Below, piece by piece: positions 22,341 through 34,000 of a stretch of 48,823 nucleotides of DNA. Positions within the stretch are counted from its first letter, which is position 1. Each line of letters begins with the position of its first letter. The notes under the pieces are model-generated. The model ran no database searches. It saw nothing but the letters and a program-made list of their open reading frames with translations, and was not told where the DNA came from. Origin of the DNA: Calocera cornea HHB12733 (Eukaryota > Basidiomycota > Dacrymycetes > Dacrymycetales > Dacrymycetaceae); contig KV424109.1 of NCBI GenBank assembly GCA_001632435.1, positions 1 through 48,823 of the forward strand, in the 5' to 3' direction. A program made the position numbers and the translations under genes.

Positions 22341-23203
22341 AGGGGTAGGTTGCCGTTCATGGACGGCTTGGAGGGGAATTTAGACTTGCATGGGCGGAGC
22401 ACTGGACTGCGTAGGACACGGCGTCTCGCCATAATGACAGTCCTTTTCGATTAATTTGCTATGCGGCAATATTACCGCTCCTCTCGCGTGCACCTGATAT
22501 CGGCGTTAGAATGCAAAGAATGTGGAACAGTCTCGTAAGAAACGCTCGGGGTGGTCAATGGTGGAACAAGATTGGGCCAGCGCGTGCAATCGATTTTGGC
22601 TTTAAGTCAGAACTATTACGGCTGTCTCCAGGTCTATTTTCCCACACAGTGGAGGATGCACGCCTAGAATGATATTCTGATCGTTCGACGGCATGTAGGA
22701 TTTGCCTATTCAATCTGGCTGCCGTATGTGGATGACACAAAGCCTTCCACGGTTCTCGAGCTTCGATATGGCGGTCAGTAAGAAGTCACAGTACTTATTC
22801 TGAGATACGTCATTGTACGTGAATACAATCCGATCCAGTATCCGTGAAAGCCTCACAGCTTAAAAGAAAGGCAGTTGCGAGAAACTCGATTTGGCGGCTA
22901 CAAAACACCGCGGCGGAGGCGCGTCCCGCAGAATGCGTGAAATGGGCGGAAGCAAATGGCCGCTCACGAAAAAGTGCTCAGAGGCACGCGCCGTCCCGGG
23001 CCACTTCACATTGACTCGAGTCGTCAGCGCCCAAAAGGTCATCAACGGCCACAACCCACACACTCGGGTTTTCAGTACATTCGCCTCGACAACGACAGCT
23101 ACTGCATTATTTGCTTAGACTTAGTTGCCACCATCCACGATATATCGTCTCTGGGCACTCTCAAGCGCATATCTGAGCGCTTTCCGATACCTATATCGCA
23201 ATC
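22341..23203. other. Intergenic region before eIF2-gamma
   Basis: No coding exon found. The 3' region of the F-box gene and the promoter of the eIF2-gamma gene must lie here. I see no clear TATA box. Confidence 0.4.
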
Positions 23204-24944
23204 ATGGCTGAGACGAAAACCAATGGCCTGCCTGAACAGGTCGAGATCCCGGTGGAGGAGATGACGCCGTTGACTCCTAGCATTATAGCGGTGCGCGATG
23301 GTAGTCCTCCCAACAATTTCAGCTGCTGACTGGTACATGCAGAGGCAAGCAACTATCAACATTGGCACCATCGGTCACGTCGCCCACGGCAAATCAACCG
23401 TCGTAAAGGCTATCTCCGGAGTCCTGACTGTGCGGTTTAAGAATGAACTGGAACGTAATATTACAATCAAGCTCGGATACGCGAATGCCAAGGTGAGCAC
23501 CGTTACAGATTATACATGAGCATTGACTGACTGTTCCATCAGATCTACAAGTGCTCCAACCCTGCTTGCCCTCGACCGGGCTGCTACAAGTCATATCGTT
23601 CTGACAAGGAGGAGCACCCAATGTGCGAGCGGCCAGGATGCAACTCTCGAATGAACCTCGTTCGGCACATCAGCTTCGTCGACTGCCCTGGTCACGACAT
23701 TCGTGAGCCATACGCATTTATCGTCGGAAGTTTCTTGCTAATTGACAAATCAGTCATGGCCACCATGTTGAATGGTGCAGCAGTCATGGATGCTGCTCTG
23801 CTCCTCATTGCTGGTAACGAGTCTTGCCCTCAACCTCAGACGTCCGAGCATCTTGCCGCGGTCGAGATCATGAAGCTCCAGCACATCATCATTCTGCAGA
23901 ACAAGGTGGACCTTATTCGTGAGCAGGCCGCTTTGGAGCATCACAAGAGCATAGTAGATTTCGTCAAAGGTGCGCATATATCTCATGTTATACGTTGAAT
24001 CAGGGAGCTGACAAAACTTCCAGGCACCGTTGCCGAATCATCCCCGATTGTCCCCATATCCGCCCAGCTAAAGTACAACATCGACGCCGTGAACGAATAC
24101 ATCGTAAAGCGGATACCTATACCCGTTCGAGACTTCACTTCTGACCCTCGTCTGATCGTCATTCGGTCTTTCGATGTCAACAAGCCTGGTGCAGAGGTCG
24201 ATGACTTGAAGGGAGGGGTTGCTGGTGGCAGTATCCTGACGGGTGTCTTACGAGTGAGTGGCCGCAACCCACATACTATTATGCGTTGTCTAACAGTACA
24301 CTAGGTGGGGCAAGAGATTGAGGTTCGACCCGGTATAGTCACGAAGGATAATGACGGCCGAGTGCATTGCCGACCTATCATGAGCCGCATTGTGTCTCTC
24401 TTCGCTGAGCACAACGACTTGAAGTACGCTGTGCCCGGAGGCCTTATTGGTGTGGGGACGCGGATTGACCCCACTCTTTGCCGTGCCGATCGCTTGGTGG
24501 GTCAAGTCTTGGGTGCGGTAGGCAAGTTGCCGGCCATCTACACTGGTAAGCGGAGCGGAAAGAAATGTAAACACTCTAATTCCATTTCAGAGCTCGAGAT
24601 CAGTCTCTTCTTACTTCGTCGATTGCTGGGTGTCAAGTCCGATGACAAGAAGCAGACCAAGGTGCAGAAGTTGACCAAGGGCGAAGTACTCATGGTCAAC
24701 ATTGGCTCCACCTCTACCGGCGGCCGTGTCATGAGTGTCAAGGCCGATCTTGCAAAGATTGTCCTTACCAGCCCGGCGTGCACCGAGATTGGTGAGAAGG
24801 TAGCGCTCAGCAGGAGAATTGAGAAGCACTGGCGGTTGGTTGGTGAGTGGTACTTCTCAAAGCCCGGTCGGTGGTGGTCGCTAATGGTTTGCTGCAGGGT
24901 GGGGTAGTGTCAGGCGTGGAGTTACTCTCGATGTGGATCAGTAG
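23204..24944 (+). CDS. GCD11: Translation initiation factor eIF2 subunit gamma
   Basis: Eight exons: 23204-23290, 23343-23492, 23543-23702, 23754-23969, 24024-24253, 24305-24545, 24591-24842 and 24898-24944, summing in frame to 460 aa, close to the usual fungal length. This GTPase subunit of eIF2 brings initiator Met-tRNA to the 40S ribosome. The G1 motif is [12 protein letters not shown], the G3 motif DCPGHD (split by an intron just after), and the G4 motif NKVDL. The zinc-knuckle loop between G1 and G3 has [11 protein letters not shown] and CERPGC. Domains II and III follow, with [33 protein letters not shown] and [14 protein letters not shown]. The last exon encodes only the tail ending TLDVDQ. 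Confidence 0.95.
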
Positions 24945-25252
24945 ACGCTATATGTACGGGTTGGACGTCCAATTTTTTGCATGCGCCGTGTACCCTTGCT
25001 CATGCTTGATGACATGATATCTCTGTATTTTCGCTGAACGTGGTCTTCATTGAGGGATCCGCTTTCCTCCATGAGTGCGTATAAGCACTGCTCGCCTCGT
25101 TCTGTCGCACTTCTCTACCGTCTACAACTAATGAGGGCCGCTGTTTGCTGAAGCAATGACTAGGATGGATTGAGCATCTGGGCGCTGACATCGACAACTC
25201 AAGCTTACCCTGGTCTGCCTTCTCTTCGTTCTTGGAGTGAAGCTTCTTCGCA
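24945..25252. other. Short convergent intergenic region
   Basis: Between the 3' ends of eIF2-gamma and the next minus-strand gene. Nothing recognised. Confidence 0.4.
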
Positions 25253-25695
25253 TCAACTTTCTGCTCGTTTTGTGAGTCTTAATCTCGTGTTCAGGAAGGA
25301 AAATCCGCGCACCGCCAGATCGCCTTCGATATTCTGCAGCCCCTTCTCATTCTTCTTGGCCTGACGCATCGCGCCGAGACTGTACTTGCCCTGGTCCTGT
25401 GTATCCACAATACCCTGGCCATATCTAGTGATTTTATTAGCTCCCCCCTGTCGGTGCCGTCCACCCTTGCGCACTTCTTGGCATCCTCGGCATGTCTCGC
25501 AGCAGTGTCCTTATCGATCATCCCCTCGTCAAGCTGACGCCGATTGTCCTCCTGCACTTGCTCGGCCAGCTCTGTCCCGCGCGCATTGGCGTCCACAACG
25601 TTGTGCTCTTTGAACTGCTCATGAAGCTTGCTTCCCGCTGCGCCACCGACGGTGCCAAGAGGTCTGAGGAGAGTGCCGCTGACTGGGTCTGCCAT
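25253..25695 (-). CDS. Small hydrophilic unknown protein, two exons
   Basis: Exons 25475-25695 and 25253-25434, joined across a 40-nt intron (donor GTGCGC, acceptor CACTAG). The protein of about 133 aa starts MADPVSGTLLRPLG with a short Gly-rich stretch, then becomes strongly charged and helical (SKLHEQFKEHNVVDANARG, QVQEDNRRQLDEGMIDKDTA), and continues after the splice with AMRQAKKNEKGLQNIEGDL. It has no hydrophobic segment. It could be a stress or desiccation-type disordered protein, but I do not recognise a family. The intron is at the short end for this genome, which lowers confidence in the second exon. Confidence 0.45.
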
Positions 25696-25977
25696 GTTCG
25701 GGGATTGCATATAAGGGTGTGATTCGAGGTTTGGGTACAGTGAGTTATGTTACAGGATTTGTTCAATTTATGTTAGATCTATACGGGCTCTTTGAGTTCG
25801 GGACGTGGTGCAATGATGCATTTGAGCATGTTGAAGTAGAGATATGAATGGGGGTGACGACAAGCGAGGTGGATGACGCATTGAGAAGTTCGGAAGGCGA
25901 TGATGCATAGGGATCAGAAGTAGGCGGCATTGAGGTTCTACCTGCTCCTTGGTGTGCTCGGTGCTGTCTCGAAGGGG

Positions 25978-26553
25978 TCACTGTTCCCATGTGAAACACA
26001 AGAGGGGCCCCGGGCTGTTCCGTGGATAGCGAGGGGTGGAGCAATGGTACACGCTCAGTGTGCAGGACTCTCCTAAATGGGCCAGGTTCGTCAGTATTCT
26101 CATTTCTTCCTCTTCCCACTCATAACCCACCTCGATCTGCGGCATGACATCGGTAGGCCGCTTCTTCCTCTTAACCGGGGAGAGCGTGTGCCACCAGGCT
26201 TCTCTCCCTTCGCCCGCCTTCTTCAGCCTCTCGTTCCCTCTCGAGCCTCCACCGCTTAGGGGCGTAGCTGGCTGAACTTGTGCAGGCGACCTGGTGGGCG
26301 TGGCCGGCGGTCCGGCAATGAGCGGATCCTGCTCTTCTTCGACGGAGAACAACGGCGGTGCAGGTGGTGGCCGGGGTGGGGGAGAGCGTTCCGGCTCAGT
26401 ACTAGTAGCAGCACGGGCAGCACTGGCAGCCTGCACGGGAGAGCCGTAGTAGTCCGTGGTATCCCATGCTGCCGGGGTGTTGGCGAAGGAAGACGAAGGG
26501 CGGATGTCCGTGCCTGCCGCCGACGGCTGCTTCTTCCGGCGAAAGAGGAACAT
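25978..26553 (-). CDS. Unknown Pro-rich protein, 3' end uncertain
   Basis: Reading starts at an ATG giving MFLFRRKKQPSAAG. The sequence is rich in Pro, Ser and Ala, contains ESPPPRP-like runs of proline, then AWWHTLSPVKRKKRPTD and the acidic stretch GYEWEEEEM. The basic PVKRKKRP could be a nuclear-localisation signal. After ILTNLAHLG the frame loses clear character and an intron is likely; the coding region may continue in another frame down to about 25763. No family recognised. Confidence 0.4.
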   Translation of the reverse strand: MFLFRRKKQPSAAGTDIRPSSSFANTPAAWDTTDYYGSPVQAASAARAATSTEPERSPPPRPPPAPPLFSVEEEQDPLIAGPPATPTRSPAQVQPATPLSGGGSRGNERLKKAGEGREAWWHTLSPVKRKKRPTDVMPQIEVGYEWEEEEMRILTNLAHLGESCTLSVYHCSTPRYPRNSPGPLLCFTWEQ

Positions 26554-28352
26554 CCCGCGTTCCGCTCCGGTGGGCCGCGTGGCCTCTGGGAAGATTTGCT
26601 GGACCCGTTCCAAGCTGAGGGCGTGTGTGTGGGAAGAAAAACTGCCCCAGTCAGCTCTTATATGCACGTTCTTCGCATGCTGCACTCATGCACTCTCCGG
26701 ATTGCCTAACCTCTCATCGCCTGCTGGTCATGCCCAGGAACATTGAACTGCGTGGACTGCATTGCGCACCAGTATGGCAGTATCCCAGGACCAATGGCCA
26801 CCCCTGATAGTGCGGCAGCGTGCCTCGAACGTTGGTCGTTGAGCAGCGCTACAAGCGTGCTTCTCCCAGGGCCGACCAGGACGTCATGCTTAATCTTACC
26901 GTACTACCATCCCTGTGCGCTAAGGGCAAGGGACTGTGTGCACTGTATGGCTGCCATGTATGTATGCGGAGGGGGGAAGTGAGACACGGGCGGGAGTCTA
27001 GTTGGGACAGACTCAGTACCTCCCGTGCTCGGCGCGCTCGGAGCGGCGTGGCCAGGGCCACGGCCCACGGGTCAGGGTGCGACTGGGTCATTGGCCTCAT
27101 TACGGACAAATGACTAATCACTGGCACCTTCAGACGGGGGACGAGGGAGCGCGGCCGGTCCCGTGACGGGGGTGGGTGGCATAGGGGATATGGGATATGG
27201 GACATGGGACATAGGCCGCGCATTGTGGCCGTCAGGGAAATTAAGCGCTAGAAGGCTGCGGGCGCTCGGCAGGGCTGTCAGAGGGCGCGCTACAGTACTG
27301 TATGCTGGCATTTATTCATAGGGTGGGTTTATGGACTTGGTGGTACCTACACTAACACCAACACCCTGAGTGTGCGTAATCGCCGCGCACTGTGCACTGC
27401 TCAGTACTGTCACTGAGGTGGTATGTGGGTTGGGTGACGGCCTCAGGTTCAGTTTGCCGAGTGTGCGGGTCCCGAGAATACTCAGTATGTAAATGTATGC
27501 AGTACGCAAGGGCGCCGTGAGACACGGAACAGGGTACGGGAAGTACGGTACACTGAACCTCTGAAGCAGCTAGCCAACCCATGAGCCTCACTCCCCAGCC
27601 CAGCAGCACCGAGAGCCTAGTACCACTACTGAGTAACTCGCCCCTGCGCAGCCCCCCTCAGAAGCAGGCTCGAGGTGGATACTGTACATTGGCAGTCCAG
27701 AACAACTGACCCTCGCGCGCACCCTGACGTCCCTGTCGGTCGGGTCAGGTTGGAACTTGGGGTGGGTTTGGCGTGTTTAGCGCCGGACAGGGTTCGGCCG
27801 GGTTTGTGCGCAAGGGGTTGGTGTGGTCAGGGTCGCGCGCTTGTGTGTGGACAGGCGCCGCCCCCGCACCTTACGGCAGGACACGTAATATGCCGCCCTG
27901 AGCACGCGTCGTCGCGTTGCGCTGCCCGCCCCCTCCGTCGCGGTTACAGTGGGTGTGTTGCTCCTCGATCCGCACTCTGCACGCCCGGTCTGGACACCGC
28001 CTGCCCAGCTGAGCTGACGATGTTAATGCGGCGGTGGGGAGGCCAGCCACTGGCACATGCTCTGTGCTGCCCCTAGGCTGCGCTGGCCGGGGTCAGACCG
28101 CGCCCACCGGCTGGACTGTCTCGGGCGGTCGAGCGTGCTTGGGCCGATCGCGGTGTGTGGACGGAAGAGGGGCGTTTAACCGCACCATCGGCCCACTGCA
28201 CCGTGCTACAAATACCCTCGGGTCACCTCACGATCGGCCCTGCCTGCCTGTCCTGGACCGCCCGCCTGCTTCTGTTTACCTCCCTCCCCTCCGCCTCTTC
28301 TAGCCGCCCCCAACCCTCCCCTCCTGCCCCCAACGGCCACCATCCGTCAACA
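26554..28352. other. Gene-poor GC-rich region
   Basis: About 1.8 kb without a supportable gene. It contains 7-bp repeats of the GATATGG/GACATGG type at 27186-27214, a perfect 12-bp palindrome TACAGTACTGTA at 27291-27302, and other CAGTAC words. Base composition becomes clearly GC-rich towards 28 kb. Pyrimidine-rich DNA precedes the ATG at 28353, as is common for fungal promoters. Confidence 0.4.
27186..27214. repeat. Short 7-bp tandem repeat
   Basis: Four units of GATATGG/GACATGG type in a row. Confidence 0.6.
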
Positions 28353-30089
28353 ATGGCCGCCGTCCTCACAGCACTGCGCAGCACAGGCCTTCTCCGCCCC
28401 CGCAGGCTGAGCGCCACGGCCGCCGCCCCGCCCCCGGTGCCTCCAAAGCCCCGCTCCATGCGCAGGCAGCGGGCCAGGGCGTTCACCCTCGCCGCTCGCT
28501 CGGCCTCCCAGGGCGCCCCAGCAGCACCAGCATCGTCGAGCGGTCCTCCGACAGGGGAGGAGCGGACAGCAGGAATGGCGACGGGGACAAGCACAGGCAA
28601 ACCGCTCCCCCCGCGCCCGCGCGCCCTCACCGTCCTCACCGTCCTCCCCGCGCGCCCGGCCCGGCCCGCCCTGCCAGTGCGCCCAAAGTCCCCCGGCCCC
28701 CTCTTGCGCCTCAGGCGGCTCACGGTCCGGCGCAAGGTCTCCTCCCCGTCCCCCGCGTTGCCCGGCCAGGACCAGGCCGGGACCGGGCCCGGGCTCAAGA
28801 GGGAGAAGACGGTCAAGCGGCTGAGGGGGATGGGCGTGTTTGTGGTTACGCAGGTGGAGCAGGTGCAGCTCCTCTCCTCTCCTCTCCTCTCCTCTCCTTG
28901 GCATCCTTCTCCTCCTCCTCTCCCTCTCCCTCTCCCTCTGCTCTCCTTCCTCTGGGCGCGGGGTGGCATCAAGCTCACAAGAATACTGTACAGATATACG
29001 AGCACTCCCTCGTCCCCTTCGTCGGCCCCTCCCACTCCCACTCCCGCAACCCCTCCCGCACCCGCAGCGGCTCCCCCGCTCGCCTCCCCCCAAAGCGCGC
29101 ATCGACCCTCTCCTTCCCCCATGTGCACAATTCCTCCTCCTCGTCCTCTTGGGCCTCCGGTGTGGGGACAGCAAAGCACACCCGCACCGTCTCCTCCTCT
29201 GCGGCTGCGCCTTCCCAGGCCCATGGGAAACAGTGGAAGCAGGCGCGGGGGTACGGGCACGGGCACGGACGCGCCAAGTCCTCCTCCTCTTTGCTGAGGG
29301 ACAAGCGCGCCTCCCTCGGCCTGGGGATCGGAGGGGTCGGGGGCAGGCGGTTCAGTAACATGGTGCGTCCCGCTCCGGTCTTGTCATGGGGCCGCTCTTG
29401 GAAAGGTGCTGAGACGCTGTGGTGGCGTAGGTGAGTAGGAGGGCGAGCTTGCAGCTCATGGGCGCTATGAACATGCTCGAGCTGGCTGAGCGCCCGACGA
29501 CGGCGGCCGCGTCCTCGCCAGCCGCGGCGGCCCCCCAACCCGACCCGGTCGACCCTGCGTCCCCAGCAGCTGAAGTGGGGTCGGGGCCGCTGCCTCCGCC
29601 CCTGGCTTCCCCAGCTGCGCAGGCAGAGCTCGGCCCGCTGCCTACTGTCCCAGCCTCGCCGGCAGCCCCGCTGGCCACCGTCCCGGCTTCTCCACCCCCC
29701 GAGTCCCCGGCACGTCTTGCTACACTGCCCACCGTCCCAGCTTCACCATCCTCCCCCGACCCAGTGATACAAGCAGCCGCCCCCAGTGCACCCCCCGCAC
29801 GAGAGCCAATGCAGGCAGCCGCCCCTCCCCTTACAGCTTCTGCTTCTGCTTCTGCTTCTGTGCGCCCCGCCCGCCCCGCCCCGCCAAGCAGCTTCCCCTC
29901 CTCCGCCTCGCGCGTCGCGAGCCTGGCGCAGGGGGACAGTCTGGTGCTGAGCGAGCGGGGGCTGGCCAGGCTTATGGTGCGTCTTTCCCTTCTCGGTCGG
30001 GCCTGGCAAGGGATGCTGAGGATACCCCGTGTCGGCAGGCGTTGGAGACGCGGAGCGCGAGTCGGCTCGCGCTGCTGCGGCCGCAGTAG
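28353..30089 (+). CDS. Pro/Ala/Ser-rich unknown protein, four exons, 480 aa
   Basis: Exons 28353-28853, 28994-29362, 29455-29976 and 30039-30089. All three introns are phase 0 and the total is in frame (480 aa). The N-terminus is basic with Pro clusters (PPPVPPKPRSMRRQRARAF); the second exon has Ser-rich stretches and GYGHGHGRAKSSSSLLRDKR with a Gly-rich end (LGLGIGGVGG); the third is a long Ala/Pro repeat region around VPASPAAP and TVPASPSSPD. The protein is probably mostly disordered. I recognise no domain. The GC-rich DNA also gives long open frames on the opposite strand, but these lack consistent splicing. The first intron (28854-28993) holds a CCTCT pentamer run. Confidence 0.5.
28868..28944. 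repeat. CCTCT/CCCTCT microsatellite in an intron
   Basis: Repeated CTCCT pentamers followed by CTCCCT hexamers, within the first intron of the Pro/Ala-rich gene. Confidence 0.7.
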
Positions 30090-31056
30090 GGGGACCGGAC
30101 GCCGCGGACACGTCCTCCAGTGAGGGGAGGGACGTGCAGCTGCAGGCGGAGAGGTTCCAGGCTCAGATTCTCAGATTCTCAGATTCTCGCATTCTCAGAT
30201 CGATCTCGTCCTCCCACAGTAATAGCAACACTGCACACCTTCACTTGCACGTCCCTCTTTTGTACACATCGCTCCTTTCCCTTCACGTTTGGCCACATGC
30301 GCACTCGTCACTCGTTCTTTGGCCACTACACACGCGCCGCATCCGCTCTTTTTTTCCTGAAACAGTATAGTTATGGTTATGGCTGTAATTACGGGCTGTT
30401 GTAATATGGGATTGGGGGGTGGGGGTGGGGGGGGGGCAGGGATGGGCTGGGGAGGGCTACAGTCTTGTTTGCAAATAGCGTTGCACTATTTGCGAGTGTG
30501 ACTGTGTATATGTAGGTGAGAGCATGTACTGTAATTGAAGACAACCAACTCTTTGCACCCTGGTGAAAACCCTGGGGATCATGGGATCATGAGGACCATT
30601 GGGCAAAATGTTTAGGTGTGAGACAGTACCGTACGGGTATGTATTGTACGCACGACAGCATCGGAGCCCACATTCCCTTTGGACAAGAGGACAGGTCAGG
30701 CACGGTCGTTCGGTGGTTGATGTTCTTGCAATACTGTAACGACAGCACAAGGTACAGTACGGTTCTATGACAAACGCTTCTGATGATGGGCCCCCTCGGC
30801 CTTTGCTAGAGAGTACGAACGAGCGTCATCAACATCTGCCCCACGCCCCGTCGCCGGCGAGCGAGTTTGACCACGTGTTCGCCACAGAGAGCGCTTCTCG
30901 CGAGAATATTGCCGTCCTGGTAAAGCGCATACTGTACAAGAGACAAAGACAATGCATAGCACAATGCATGCTGCATGACAATGCCAATTGCCGCTTCAAC
31001 CGCGACCAACAGGATAGAGAGACTATAACAGTGATAAAAATATGCGCCTATCGGGA
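30090..31056. other. Intergenic region between convergent genes
   Basis: Contains a 9-bp CTCAGATTC-type repeat at about 30161-30205, poly-G runs near 30414-30438, and several CAGTAC/GTACTG words near 30625-30760. No gene supported. Confidence 0.4.
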
Positions 31057-34000
31057 TCACAATCCTGCCAATGCCTTGAGCTCATCCACGTCGGCACTGT
31101 CTTCTACGAGGCTGGCAAAGATGCCTCCGCTCCTGATGAGATTCGCTGGCTGTTGAAGGGTCAGACACGGCTGTCCATCGCTTGCCAAGTTAGTACTGAC
31201 CGTGTCGAATTCCTTGATCTCGCCCTTGTCTAGCACGAGCACCTTATCGAACGTAATGATGGAGCGCAACCTGACAATACCGATCTTGTTAGAAACTGCA
31301 CCCATGAACACAGCCATCTACATACCGATGTGCAATTGTGAGTATGGTACAATTGCCGAATTCAACCTGCAGAGAGGCTTGGATCCGTTCATCGGTGTCT
31401 CTGTCCACACTCGCGGTGGCCTCGTCTAACAGCAGGATCTGCAAAGTTAGGTCAGTCCCATCACTGTGCTGGACTGATTGAGCACCCACCTTGCATCTTC
31501 GCACAATGGCCCGGGCAAGTGCGAGGATTTGACGTTGCCCTAAACAGCTTAGAATACGGCCATTACGGAACTGTGTTTATTCACCTTGTGAAAAGTTTTG
31601 ACCTCCCTCAGACACTTGCGTGTCCAGAGTGATGTACTTCTCTCCGTCCGGAGATTTAGGAGCGGCGTCATCTGCCATGGAGTTTAAGCCAACTGACGAC
31701 ACTGCCCTAGACTGTAGGCGCGAAGGTCGCATGGACTCCATAATGCCAGAACTGTTGAGTGCTGCATTGAGTTCTGCGTCGTCATGGGTATCTGACATGG
31801 TAGTCTTAGCAATTCTGAGACACTTGATGAGATTAGGCGCATACCAAAGGGATCCAGGTTGCTGCGTGTCGTGCCTGAGAACAATAATGGCTCTTGCGGT
31901 ATAAGTGATATGTTTTGGCGTAGATCATCCAAGTTCAACCTGTCTATGTCGACTCCATCGATCAATATCTGTCCACTTGCTTTGGGGATCAGTCTCAAAA
32001 GAGCAAGGGCAAGGGTCGATTTGCCAGAGCCTGTCCTTCCCACGATGCCGATCTTTTCGCCCGCCTCGATGGTAAAGCTGAGGTTCTTGAGGACATCCGG
32101 AGCATCGTCAAAGTATCGCACACAAAGGTTGCGAACCTCTATCTTGCCTGCCGCAGGCCAAGCTGCCGGCGGCTTCCCCGTTGGTGTTGGAGGGGGTTCT
32201 ATGTTCAGAACTGTGTACTCCATAAGGCGCTGGTATGACACGAGCTCCACCTCAAAGTCGTTTAGACCGCGGAGAAGAGTCATGAGGGTCTAGGGCTCCG
32301 GTCAGTCATTGTCCCACAAAGCGAGTAGGATGGAGCTTACCAGGGACATGCCAATTGCGTTGTTTAGCGAGAAGCCAACAAGGCTCGCATTCACATTGGT
32401 CATGTAGAGGGCCAACGCTCCCGCAGAGATCGCGACGGTCCCGCCGGCCCAGTCGATCCTAACGCAGAACCACCTATTCGAGTTGAAATTTGCTTCCAAC
32501 GCTCGACTGTGCCTTGCTAATGAAGCTTGGAGCTGGGAGAGGAACATTTGTTGCACGTCAAAGGCTCTGATCGTCTCTGCGCCTCGGAGCGTGTCGGCGA
32601 TGGTGTTGAAGATCGGGCTCTGCTCCACGGCGACTATGCGCTTAACGGACATCTGAGTGGCGGTATAAAGATTCCCAGCCCAGTATGCAAAGTACGTCGT
32701 GAAGATCGCTGGGACGGCGAACACAGGGAGGATGCTGGTGATAGCGGCGAGACGGAAAACAGCGCGAAGGCTGTTGTCGACAACCATCTTGAGCAGCGGC
32801 AGGATGAGGGTGTCGATCGAGAGAAAGTCGCGAGAGAACCTGTTCTGAATTCGGCCGAGGGGATTGGTGTCGAACCAGCCTATCGGAGAACGGAAGACGG
32901 CGACCACAACGCGCTTGTGGATCTTCCTGGTTGCATTCCAAGCGCCCGAGTAGAGGATGACGGATGATGCAGCGCTGAAACACACATAGACACCGAGCAC
33001 GGCGGCAAACCCACCACAGTAGTATCCGAGGTGGGAGGTGGAGTCGGGGGCGTTCGTCCATAATGCGATCCAGAAGGACGTGGAGAGGAAGGAGAACTGG
33101 GTTGCACAGGCCACAGTGATCGCGAGGATGAACACGGGCCAGCCTCCAAACTGCAACATGTACTTAAAGATCATCGTCTTGGGGAGCCGGCCCACAGCGC
33201 GCTCCTCATCCTTGACAAGCCTGATCGCATTCGGATTGCCGTTCAAGATTGAATGGATTGGAGGCAATTCTGGGTCGACGGCCGTTTCCTCCGAACCAGC
33301 GGAATCCGCAACGGCGGCGATCTTGACCTCCTCCATGCGGCCATCCACGACACGGAGGACAAGCGCAGCAACGGGCGCGACCAAGTCTTCGAAGTGGGTG
33401 ACGAGGATGACGGTGCGATCTTGCAGGATCTCGCCGCGTATGCAGTTGTCGAAGACGTGGTGGATCGTGTGCACATCGAGTGCCGAGAACACATCGTCGA
33501 GCAGGACGGTGTGCGCCGAGGAATAGACCGCCCGTGCCAAGGACAGGCGAGCGCGCTGACCACCGGACAGCGTCGCGCCCTTCTCGCCCAGCTCCGTCTG
33601 GTCGCCGTACTCCAACAGCCTCAGGTCCGGGATCAGCCCGCAGGCGAACAGCACCCGATGGTACCTCTTCTCGTCGTACGCGCAGCCGAAGAGGATGTTC
33701 TCCCGGACCGTGGCGTTCCTGAGCCACGCGCTCTGCGCAACGTAGGCGATGCCCCTCGGCAACCTGGGCAGGCAGAAGCGGCCCTCGACGACGGGCATCT
33801 CGCCGAGCAGCGCGAGCAGGAGCGAGCTCTTCCCGCTCCCCGTAGGGCCGACGATGACGTTCAGGCCGCCCTTGACGAACTCGACGTCCATGTTGGTGAG
33901 CCTGAAGCCGGTCGAGGGCCACTCGAACGTCCCGCCCTTGATCCACGGCGCGTCGTCCGCCTGCTCCGCGACCTGCCCCGCGCGCGCGGCGTCGGCCGCG

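Noticed and set aside
28223..29266. 347-aa minus-strand open frame
   Set aside because: Product of GC-rich composition opposite the Pro/Ala-rich gene; no consistent exon structure.
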